DNA of 64,000 nucleotides, taken from positions 3,888,501 to 3,952,500 of the forward strand of contig JAGMUV010000002.1 in NCBI GenBank assembly GCA_020744425.1. The letters run 5' to 3'. The notes beneath the pieces were generated by a model. The model saw only the letters and a program-made list of their open reading frames with translations, was not told where the DNA came from and did no database searches. The position numbers were made by a program, and so were the translations under genes. Shown one piece after another: positions 11,716 through 20,306 of this stretch. This DNA comes from Dactylonectria macrodidyma. Lineage: Eukaryota; Ascomycota; Sordariomycetes; Hypocreales; Nectriaceae. How positions within the stretch are numbered: the first letter of the stretch is position 1; each line of letters starts with the position of its first letter.

Positions 11716-13497
11716 TTAGAACCATAAAATGCCACCTTCTTGACTCGCCTTCTTTTCTATCTCCAAAGAGATACAATAAAAAAGGCTCGAGTATTTGCTT
11801 TCCAATCCAATTGATGCCTTCACAGTGTGCAGCATCTTCATGGAGTCCCTCCGCCGAGACTTGTCCAAAACACCTTCGAAGTCATTCTTGGAGATCCGCG
11901 ATTCATTCTCGAATGCGTACCACGGCAGGTAATACAGCGCTTTGGTACCGAATGGATTGGGGGGCAAGGGCTCCATGCCAGCGACCAAGCACGTTCTCTC
12001 AGGTTGCGAGCCATGCACACCGCCGAAGCCAAGCTCAAGCACGCCGAGAACCTTAGGGCTCGTCAAGTCTTCCACGGAGGGCCCTGGGGCCGTGTCGAAG
12101 TTGATTTCGTAGGAATCCGGCGAGCCTGAGAGCTCCTTGGACAGGTCGTAGAAGTATTGCCATGTGGGCGATCGGGACTGGACATGAAGGGTGTAAGGCG
12201 ACTGTTCATCTGGATCTTTCATCTCGGGGTGGAATATTATACCCTTCAGATACCTGATTTCCGGGGCGTGATGCGGCACGAAGATCTGTCGGGAAACGGC
12301 TTCCGTGAGAGGTTCAACTGTGTCTTTTGCAAGAATGCTCAGAAGCTCATCGGGAAGAATAATGTTGTTCATCATGGAGAGGACCAACACGTCGGGTCTT
12401 ATCCTTACAAAATAAGCGTCATTGTCCCAAGAGGTTCTCTGGAGTAAGATGGCTGGGTTGATTGACGCCTGTCCTCTCCGTAATTCGCAATTTAGAAAGG
12501 CGAGAAAAATGGTCCCCGATTGATCCGTCGGCAGCGGCGTGAGGGGCAGTTCCAGATGCAGACCTCGATTGGTCATGGCCGTAGAAAACCCAGATCGCAG
12601 TGAGATATACTTGGATCGCTTGGGAACCATGCCATTGATGTCGTCCAGGCCATGGTCGATCTCAAAGGCAGCCGGGCTTTCGGCAAGTAACCCCCAAAAG
12701 TCTTGTCCTTCGGAATAGTGTCGAGGAGTACACCATGCATAAATAGACTCATCGTCAGTCGACTTGATAATCTCCTCCTGCAGCCGCTTGAATGCGTTCT
12801 TTTGTCCTTCGCCATAGAGTAATGGCATGTGGATGTCGAAGAGACCGAGCAGGCAATAGGCGATATCTTCCGATCTCGTCGTTTCTCGCCTCGCCGCCCA
12901 GTTCATCCTCTCTGCAATAGATAGTTGGCGCAACTTCTCATCCCGACTGTATTTTGACTGCGTAGTTGCTTCAAGCACCTCTTCGGGGATCCTAGTGACT
13001 TCCTCGATGTCCTTCTTCAAGGAATCCCTGGTGCCAAGGGGAACCCAGCGGTCGCCGTAGAAGACGACCTTGTTCGGAGCGATGAGCTCCTGCAAGGTCC
13101 AACCTCTGGTGAACCAGCGACTTTGCTTGAACATGGAGCGCGTCCCATCAGAGTTCCTTTCGCCGTCGACGTCTTCCAAGAAAGCGATGCATACGGTCGA
13201 TTCCGCGTACCAGCGAAACATGGAGTTGATGGCCTCTGAGAGCTCAGCGCTGCTGCTCTTGTCTATACAGCAGGTGTCGATCCATATGTAGTCGAGCCCA
13301 AACGACGTCGCAATCCCGCTGCTCCCCCACAGCTTGCTGTATCTCTCGAGGCTCAGCATCTCTGCATGGCTGCTTTTCTGGACATCATCGAGCGTCACCT
13401 CATCTTTTCCCCACGTATGCGACAAAATCGCATATCCCGGGACATCGTTTCCAGCAAAGAATTCAACAGTTAGAGACTGGGTGTTCAGTAGCCGCAT
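11716..13497 (-). CDS. HET-domain protein (heterokaryon incompatibility type)
   Basis: An intronless 593-aa frame. The N-terminal HET domain (about residues 1-165) is clear: MRLLNTQSL start, GYAILSHTWG, then GLDYIWIDTCCIDKSSSAEL, SMFRWYAESTVCIAFLEDV and finally FTRGWTLQELIAP. These are the three conserved HET blocks. It continues with the typical post-HET segment RSEDIAYCLLGLFDIHMPLLYGEGQ and a long C-terminal part with no NACHT, WD40 or ankyrin signature I can see. HET domains are TIR-like and in characterised cases trigger cell death upon non-self recognition; most genomes carry dozens, and most members have no known trigger. The stretch between the first and second block (KLWGSSGIATSFGLDY) is slightly atypical but the frame is open and I see no splice site there. 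Function in incompatibility is inferred from the family only. Confidence 0.92.
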   Translation of the reverse strand: MRLLNTQSLTVEFFAGNDVPGYAILSHTWGKDEVTLDDVQKSSHAEMLSLERYSKLWGSSGIATSFGLDYIWIDTCCIDKSSSAELSEAINSMFRWYAESTVCIAFLEDVDGERNSDGTRSMFKQSRWFTRGWTLQELIAPNKVVFYGDRWVPLGTRDSLKKDIEEVTRIPEEVLEATTQSKYSRDEKLRQLSIAERMNWAARRETTRSEDIAYCLLGLFDIHMPLLYGEGQKNAFKRLQEEIIKSTDDESIYAWCTPRHYSEGQDFWGLLAESPAAFEIDHGLDDINGMVPKRSKYISLRSGFSTAMTNRGLHLELPLTPLPTDQSGTIFLAFLNCELRRGQASINPAILLQRTSWDNDAYFVRIRPDVLVLSMMNNIILPDELLSILAKDTVEPLTEAVSRQIFVPHHAPEIRYLKGIIFHPEMKDPDEQSPYTLHVQSRSPTWQYFYDLSKELSGSPDSYEINFDTAPGPSVEDLTSPKVLGVLELGFGGVHGSQPERTCLVAGMEPLPPNPFGTKALYYLPWYAFENESRISKNDFEGVLDKSRRRDSMKMLHTVKASIGLESKYSSLFYCISLEIEKKASQEGGILWF

Positions 13498-14060
13498 ACT
13501 CTCTAGGTGACAGTGTGTATCCTTTGTGTCCCAGTGCGTTGAGTAAGGCCTTCTTCGTGTCTCATGTCCTTTGCTCGATTGCGCCCGGGATCAACCATGG
13601 GTATCTGTCAGAGGCAAGGTGCTTTCTATCAATTGTAGTTCACTTGGAGTAGGTCGTTGCAGGGTGATGACTCTCACTGACACTAGCCCGTGTCCGTCAA
13701 ATGTTGAAGCTGACATCAGTCTCGATCAAGTACAGTGCTAAAAAAGGCTAGAGCTCACTTGTCAAACAAAGCACAAGTCACATTGTGGTAAATTGATGGA
13801 TTATGGGAAAACTGTGGCCAAGTTGCCACGTGTGTATTGATTAGCTCTCTATACGCATCAATTCACGATTGCGCAATCTTACGCAACGCGTACGTTGTGC
13901 TCCAACGAAAATATTTGTCACCAACAAGTCATCATGATAATTGCTACCTGAGACCGAGGCGACGATAAATGTGACAATATCTGATAATCAACTTTATAAA
14001 GTTTGCTGACTATAGTAGAAGATATAGTTAATTAATTCTACTAGGTGTGGCAAGTGGTCT
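13498..14060. other. AT-richer intergenic gap
   Basis: 5' flank of the HET gene and 3' flank of the DUF4291 gene. The part from about 13780 to 14040 is visibly AT-richer than the neighbourhood. No gene or repeat is supported. Confidence 0.55.
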
Positions 14061-14753
14061 TTACGACTTGACTAGGGAGGTGGGTGCTATCATTTCAAGC
14101 CTCTTCTGCACTGATTCAGGAACGTCAAACGGCTTCTCCTTGGGAACTAGACCCAGATTCACCAGCTCCTCCGTTGTGATATCTGGCTGCTCGTCAATGA
14201 CCCTTTTTAGCTCGCGGGCCGTCTCTGTTACGTCCTCAATTTCGTCTATCCACTCGTTGACCCACGTCTCGCTCAAGGCTCCGGGTATGCCAATTTGAAT
14301 GCTCCGATATGGCAGAACTCCAAGTCTGGGGGTGCGCTCAGGATCCCACTGGATCCTGATATCACTGGATTTGACGCGTTTTCCACTTGTGGATATCTGA
14401 TCATTGCTGTCCGTTGCTTGGTCTCGCTGGACATGCGTAGAGAGCACGCCTCGTTCGAGCAGACCGATGAAGTGTTCGTGTGTCATCTTGATGGCGAGAA
14501 TGCGCGACTGGCCAGGGTCTTTGTGAGAGTAGCCAGCGCGATACATCATCCAAGCCCAGCTGGGCTTGACCCACGTCATACGCCCGGGTTTGAAATCAGG
14601 AGAGGCATTGAGTTTTTGGGACTTGACAGCAGCCTGGGCTATCGATAACTTGTAGGCCTGGTAGACTGTGATGGTGGTGTCGTCGTAGAGGGCACGTATC
14701 TGCCGGTAGGGGACTGGTGAGGTTTTGGAGGTGGATGTAGTGTCAGCGGCCAT
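14061..14753 (-). CDS. DUF4291 family protein
   Basis: A single-exon gene of 230 aa from the ATG at 14753 (MAADTTS); an in-frame ATG at 14807 would add 18 aa. The first is preferred because the family block begins shortly after it. Recognisable DUF4291 signatures run in order: YRQIRALYDDTTITVYQAY, then RMTWVKPSWAWMMYRAGY, a segment SRILAIKMTHEHF, and RIQWDPERTPRLGVLPYRSI. The total length is close to that of bacterial and fungal members. The family is scattered across bacteria and fungi, and I know of no validated biochemical role. The C-terminal 60 aa (helical, acidic, then EKPFDVPESVQKRL) are also typical. Sporadic distribution suggests past lateral transfer, but nothing in base composition here is strikingly foreign. 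Confidence 0.88.
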   Translation of the reverse strand: MAADTTSTSKTSPVPYRQIRALYDDTTITVYQAYKLSIAQAAVKSQKLNASPDFKPGRMTWVKPSWAWMMYRAGYSHKDPGQSRILAIKMTHEHFIGLLERGVLSTHVQRDQATDSNDQISTSGKRVKSSDIRIQWDPERTPRLGVLPYRSIQIGIPGALSETWVNEWIDEIEDVTETARELKRVIDEQPDITTEELVNLGLVPKEKPFDVPESVQKRLEMIAPTSLVKS

Positions 14754-15626
14754 GATGAGACGAGCGTGATGAAGCAGAGATGGCGGTCTTGGGGATATTT
14801 GTCCCATTCACATGTTGTTGGAAATCGCAAGTCTGTTGTATGGTACCTATATATAAGGTGGAGTGCTGCTCTAAGAGACAACCCGTTGAGGCACCTCAAA
14901 GTTGGGTGGTGAAGGGCTGAAGCCTTGAGGGAGCTAAGTCAAACGGCATGAATCTTCGGCGTGTTGGATGCAGGGCCACTAATTTAATGCGACGTCACAG
15001 GGCAGCGAAGCCACTAACAAGGTCGCCGACAGGGCTGGATCATGGATGTGTGTGACGCTGAGCCCCGCCATACTGGAAGCTGCGCCCACCTGACCATGCT
15101 TGTAGGTACGTAGTAGCTGCCACTAAAAAGGATGCCGACGATAGGACGCATAAGGTAGGCACTTGCTCGTTGCCTCTTCAGTGGGTGTGGCTGACAGAGT
15201 AGTAGTGGAGAAGGACCCTCCAACCAGCTTCCCTTCCATTCCTCGGCGACATGTCGCGCCAACCCATCCCGATATACCAAACTCAACACTGACAATACCG
15301 TCAACAGTCTGCTTCGGTACCCTCTCTTCTCTCTTGAACCCCCTTCAAACTCCTCTAGCTCCTCCGTAGACCCTCCATCTTGCTCACTTCAACCACCATC
15401 CTCATTTCGATACCGTGCTGGCTCCCACTTGCCCCACCTCTCTAACATCACTCAGGTCCAGCTCACCCATCCCCGCCTTGTCGATTCAACCTGGAGAGCT
15501 CAGCACCCAGGCTTCAGCCTCACAAGCAAAGCGGATGGGCTGGCTCCCTCCACCTGACGCACCCCGACCCTCCTCCTTGACACCGCCCCATCTCTACTTC
15601 CACCATCCGCTCCCCTGAAGTCGTGT
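14754..15626. other. Divergent promoter region
   Basis: Shared 5' region of the DUF4291 gene (-) and the VPS9 gene (+). The last 350 bases before the VPS9 start are C/T-rich, as is common for 5' leaders of highly expressed fungal genes. No other feature is supported. Confidence 0.55.
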
Positions 15627-18265
15627 ATGTCTTCGCCGGATCTTTCAGTCAACCCCTCCAGCCACTCTGTCCCCGACGAGACGCTGTTTAGCAACCCCCA
15701 TGGCGAGGTGACAGTCTCTACAGACCCCTCTGCGGGGGAAGCCGACATGACAGATAATGACGCCCACGGCTCGACAGCGCTACCCGCCCAGGTGGGAGGC
15801 ACACCAGAGCCTGGTGATTTGATCGACTTGCAGGACAAGGCCTCGATTGCAGTGCCAGCATTGCCACAGCCCGATGCTCCCAGCGAGGCGCTCTCAGCAG
15901 CGGCTAAGGGAAAACAGGCTGCCGAACCCCAGGAAGCCAAGAACGATGCAGCTGAGGCCCTGTCGTCATCCATGGCCACACTCAGGCCCATTGCGCTCGC
16001 TCCCTCGAACGATGCCAACACGCAGTACCTCACCGCCGAACCGTCCACTTATGTCGACCCCACGCCTGCGACCCCAACAACCTCACAGCCGCCCTCACGA
16101 ACTCCTTCAAATGCCGCACGCTCTCCCTATTACGGAGACGCCTCCCCATCCAAGTCCGACGCCGAATACGACGACAAACGAGACACGAGCGAGGATGAAC
16201 AGGAACGCGGGTCACGGTCTGAGATTCAGAGCATCATGGAGCAGTTTAGTGAGCTAGGCGGTGGGCCTGGTGAGGAAGAAGTCATGAGCCCCAGGTTGGA
16301 GATCGCATCGCCCATGCTGGGCAATCCCGTCCAGCACCCACCTCGGAAGTCGAGTCTGGAGCCTTTGGCAGCATCCACGATTGCTAGTAACCTGCAACAA
16401 CTCCAAGGCCTACACATTAGCACGGCCTCTCCTCCGAATATCGGGGTTACGCATGCCCCTGGCGAGGACCAAGGACCTCCTGTCCCTCCAAAAGATGGCG
16501 TGCATGGCACGCCTCCACGCCCAAGATTGGAGCGGACCCCGAGTATTGACCCAAGCTCTCCCGTCCAGAGCCTTCGACCTCCGCCTCCGGAACCGGAACC
16601 GGAGCCATCTCAGGCGTTTGACTTCCACCGTTTCCTAGAACAGCTGCGGAACAAGAAGGCAGACCCCGTAGCGCGGTATCTCAAGTCCTTCTTATTCGAA
16701 TTCGGAAAACGTCAGTGGATGGTCCATGAGCAGGTCAAGATCATAGGCGACTTTCTTGCCTTCATTGCCAACAAGATGGCGCAGTGCGAAGTGTGGAGGG
16801 ACGTTTCTGACGCCGAATTCGACAACGCACGCGAGGGCATGGAGAAACTGGTCATGAACAGGTTGTACACCCAAACCTTTTCCCCCGCCATCATGCCGCC
16901 CAAGCCCATTCCCGGTGCCAAACCGAAACGCAAAGGTGGGGATGCACCGCTGGGCCCTGGACGACGGGGCCAACACCAGGAAGATGTCGAGCGTGATGAT
17001 ATTGTCACCCAGAAGATCAACATCTACGGATGGGTAAGAGAAGATCATCTTGATATTCCGCCAGTTGGCGACAGCGGACGGCGGTTCCTGAAACTGGCAC
17101 AACAAGGTCGGCCAACCGGTTTCATCCCTTCAAGATGTTAGAAAGCTGACTCTTGCAGAACTCCTCAAAATCAAATCCTACAGGGCGCCCCGGGATAAGA
17201 TCATCTGTGTCCTTAACTGCTGCAAAGTGATATTTGGTGAGTAAACAAACCATTGAAAGAATACGTCACTCATCGTCACAGGCCTATTGAAGCACAACAA
17301 GTCGGATTCCTCGGCTGATTCTTTCATGCCCCTTCTTATATATGTTGTTTTGCAAGCGAACCCTGAACACTTAGTGTCTAATGTGCAATATATCCTGCGG
17401 TTCAGAAACCAGGAGAAGCTTGGCGGCGAAGCTGGCTATTATTTATCATCTCTCGTGAGTATTCTCGCTCGTTCGCGACTGGTGATGATTCTAACGCCGC
17501 GGCAGATGGGAGCTATTCAGTTCGTTGAGAACATGGACCGCACCACACTTACCATTACCGACGATGAATTTGAGAAGAACGTCGAGGCAGCCGTCTCAGC
17601 CATCGCAGAGAGGCACCAGGCCATGTCTCCCAAGGTTCTTCAGCAACCTGTCTTCAATGAAAAAGTCTCCCTTCATACTCCTGGAGAGTCATCCCACCGT
17701 ACCTCACTTGATGCCCAGGAAGGTCGGAGGTCGACATCCAATGATGGGTACTCTGGGGAAGACAGGGCGGCAATCAGCGGCCTTTTGAAGTCGATTCAAA
17801 GGCCTTTATCCACTATTGGCCGGATCTTTGCTGAGGAACCAGGCACCTCGACGCCTCCCGGCCCTAGCAGCGCGCCTCGCACCCCGGCGCCACCAGAACG
17901 CCTCTCGCCTCGCCCTAGTCACGAAGAACCACGTGAAGATGCTCAACGTCCGTCGTCAGGGCATAGCTTGTCAGCAGAGGAGGCGGCAGCGCGCCAAGCT
18001 AGTGCAGAAGTAGCTGAAGCCCAGCGGCTGCATCGCGCAGAGCACACCAATGTTGTCGAGACGCTGGCTGGCATGTTTCCAGACCTTGACAAAGATATTA
18101 TCAGCGACGTGGTGTATCAGAAGGAAGGAAGGTATGTTAACGAACGTCTTCTTTTCCCTGTACCCCCGAATATTTCTTCCCCATATGATGGATGCAATAT
18201 GTGCTAATGAAAAAAAAAACAGGGTTGGTCTGGCGGTCGATGCATGCCTTGCATTATCTACATAG
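15627..18265 (+). CDS. VPS9: VPS9-domain Rab5-type guanine nucleotide exchange factor
   Basis: Five exons (15627..17106, 17159..17236, 17282..17454, 17506..18131, 18223..18265) give 799 aa. The first 330 residues are disordered and Ser/Pro-rich. A helical bundle begins DFHRFLEQLRNKKADPVARY and leads into the VPS9 domain (about residues 440-600), with DIVTQKINIYGWVREDHLDI, then ELLKIKSYRAPRDKIICVLN and SFMPLLIYVVLQANPEHL. A CUE domain ends the protein (about residues 757-799: VETLAGMFPDLDKDIISDVV). This is the architecture of yeast Vps9, which activates Vps21/Rab5 and binds ubiquitin through CUE on the route to the vacuole. Intron 1 uses a weak GTCGGC donor, chosen because it joins LAQQ to ELLKI as in the family. 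Intron 3 is 51 nt and stop-free, so retention would add 17 residues. The last exon is only 43 nt. Confidence 0.93.
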
Positions 18266-18752
18266 CCCCCCCGGACGACGTCATGAAATAAATACCAGAA
18301 CCGATTTACCGTTACTCTTCGCCGTCCCAAGTCCCCCGTGATGATACTGTTTTTGGCGACAATGACCATTCACATATTCAACTCTAGCTATTTCCGCGGT
18401 GTGACTCGAGCTTCGTAGTCCTTAGTGTTGAGCGCATGGCCTGTGAGGCTGAGTGTTGACCAATACCATCCTGACTCAGCCACATAGGATTCCAGATAAG
18501 ATTCCACATAGGATGACCTTAAGGAAATTTTATATGGACTGACTCATCTCTCCTGTCATGTGTACGAGGTGTAAGCGGCGAGGTGACTGGTTTCCGAGAA
18601 CCCTCTGTTCGTATATAATGGGAGCCTATGGCCTCTGGAAAACCTTAAAGTCACCGTCGTCTTTAAATACCCATCGTTGAGCTCTCCTTTTCCGCACGGA
18701 TCTACCAAAACAGGACTCGCGTGTAAAGTCAGAGACGAAACATTGGCCCAAC
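18266..18752. other. Intergenic gap upstream of RNA ligase
   Basis: 3' flank of VPS9 and 5' flank of the ligase gene. A near-duplicate pair reading AGGATTCCAGATAAG / AGATTCCACATAGGATG occurs at about 18485-18515. No gene is supported. Confidence 0.5.
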
Positions 18753-19916
18753 ATGCCACGGAAGCTCGTCACCGTCCGACGGGTCGCCTCCCTGACGCCG
18801 ATCCCGGGGGCCGATCGCATCGAAACGGCCACCGTCGACGGCTGGAACTGCGTTGTAGCCGTGGGCCAGTTCAAGCCGGGCGACCTCGGCCTCTATTTTG
18901 AAATTGACAGCCTGCTGCCCGGGTCCGACGAGCGGTGGGCGTTCCTGGCGCCCAAGACAGCCGATTCCGGAGCCGGAGCCGGTTTGGACTCGCAACACCC
19001 GCCGGCGGACATCCGCATCCGCACTGCCCGCATTCGCAAGGCCATCTCCCAAGGCCTCCTGGTGACGCTGGACCGCTTCCCCGAGGTTACAGATGTCATG
19101 GACCGGCTGCTGCGCGAGCTGGGCGGTCAGGCGGCGATGGAGGAGCAGGTGGTGACATGCCGCATGAGCTTCGACGACGTGCTCGGCGTGCGCAAGTTCG
19201 AGAAGACGGCGGGCGAGGACGCGGCGGCGGCGTTCCCGGACTTCGTGCCCAAGACGGAGCAGGAGCGGGTGCAGAACCTACCCGGCGTCTTCAACGGCCC
19301 GTGGCGCGACGCCGTGTTCCAAGAGTCGACCAAGATGGACGGCTCGTCGGCAACGGTCTACTTTGTGCGCCGTGACAGCCCACACTACGGCCTCCTCCCG
19401 GCGCTGCCTCCGGGCTGCGTCGCCAGCGAGCACGCCGGAGGCCGGGTCGGCGTGTGCTCGCGCAACCGGGAGCTCGGCGAGAAGAACCGCGAGGCGCCGC
19501 TCTTCTGGGCAACAGTCCGGGCCGCCGGCATCCCCGACGCCCTCGCCCGCTGCGGCCGCAACGTCGCGCTGCAGGGCGAGCTGTGCGGCTCCAGCATCCA
19601 GGCCAACTTCGAGGGCTTCCGCCCCGGCGAGCACGCCTTCTTCCTCTTCGCCGTCTGGGACATCGACGCCCAGCGGTATCTGCCCCCGCGCGAGGTCCAT
19701 GAGACCTGGGCCCCCATGCTCGGCGTCCGGCACGTCGCCGTCGAGGGGTACCGGCCCCTCCGCGAGATTGCGTCCAGCGTCGCCGAGCTGGTGGCCCGGG
19801 CCGACGGCAAGGGCATCCACGGCCGGAAAAGGGAGGGCATCGTGCTGAAGCACGTTGATGGAAACTTTAGCTTCAAGGCAATCTCCAACTCGTATCTGCT
19901 CAAGCACGGAGAGTGA
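18753..19916 (+). CDS. RNA ligase, DRB0094 (Deinococcus Rnl5) family
   Basis: An intronless 387-aa frame. The N-terminal third is the OB-like module of this family (VRRVASLTPIPGADRIETAT, then VGQFKPGDLGLYFEIDSLLP). The nucleotidyltransferase core follows, with motif I as STKMDGSSATVYF (adenylated lysine K194), motif Ia/III as GVCSRNREL and LQGELCGSSIQAN, motif IIIa as FFLFAVWDI, motif IV as EGIVLK and motif V as SFKAISNSYLLK. All catalytic motifs look intact, so an active enzyme is expected: ATP-dependent sealing of RNA 5'-phosphate / 3'-OH nicks, as shown for the Deinococcus enzyme. The gene is visibly GC-richer at third positions than its neighbours and has no intron, whereas VPS9 and FLC beside it do. 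No kinase, phosphatase or macro-domain partner adjoins it. The physiological substrate in a fungus is unknown. Confidence 0.93.
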   Translation: MPRKLVTVRRVASLTPIPGADRIETATVDGWNCVVAVGQFKPGDLGLYFEIDSLLPGSDERWAFLAPKTADSGAGAGLDSQHPPADIRIRTARIRKAISQGLLVTLDRFPEVTDVMDRLLRELGGQAAMEEQVVTCRMSFDDVLGVRKFEKTAGEDAAAAFPDFVPKTEQERVQNLPGVFNGPWRDAVFQESTKMDGSSATVYFVRRDSPHYGLLPALPPGCVASEHAGGRVGVCSRNRELGEKNREAPLFWATVRAAGIPDALARCGRNVALQGELCGSSIQANFEGFRPGEHAFFLFAVWDIDAQRYLPPREVHETWAPMLGVRHVAVEGYRPLREIASSVAELVARADGKGIHGRKREGIVLKHVDGNFSFKAISNSYLLKHGE

Positions 19917-20306
19917 TGGACGGGGGCAAAGGACATGGATGATAGGCAGAAGTGATGTTCTGGAGGAACAAGTCATGGCATCCATCGGTGATCAAATGGC
20001 GTGGCTGTTTACAGGTACTAATAGACGGGCATCAATCAACACCACAGTTTTCTAAAAATCATCATTGAAAAAATGTGCAGAGTTAAATGGTTCTATATTG
20101 ACAAAAAGTGATGCGCTTCCGTGGTAAACAAGTCTTTCGCTTTATACCTTCCTCCATGAATGAAAGTGAACTGGACCCTCCAAATGTAATGCACATGAGC
20201 TCAGACTGCCATTATACGCAACCGGGCCATACAAGCGTTATTGTACAAGGAATCCCATTTATGTACCGTTGCGATGGTCTCGCTCTATGTCTTGAACCCC
20301 CCTGTT
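19917..20306. other. Convergent intergenic gap
   Basis: 3' flanks of the RNA ligase (+) and FLC-like gene (-). Nothing else seen. Confidence 0.6.

Noticed and set aside
15500..16048. 182-aa minus-strand frame at the VPS9 start
   Set aside because: Antisense to the disordered Ser/Pro-rich N-terminus of VPS9; no independent support.
19278..19985. 235-aa minus-strand open frame opposite the RNA ligase
   Set aside because: It is the GC-rich shadow of the ligase codons; the plus frame has all catalytic motifs and the shadow has none.
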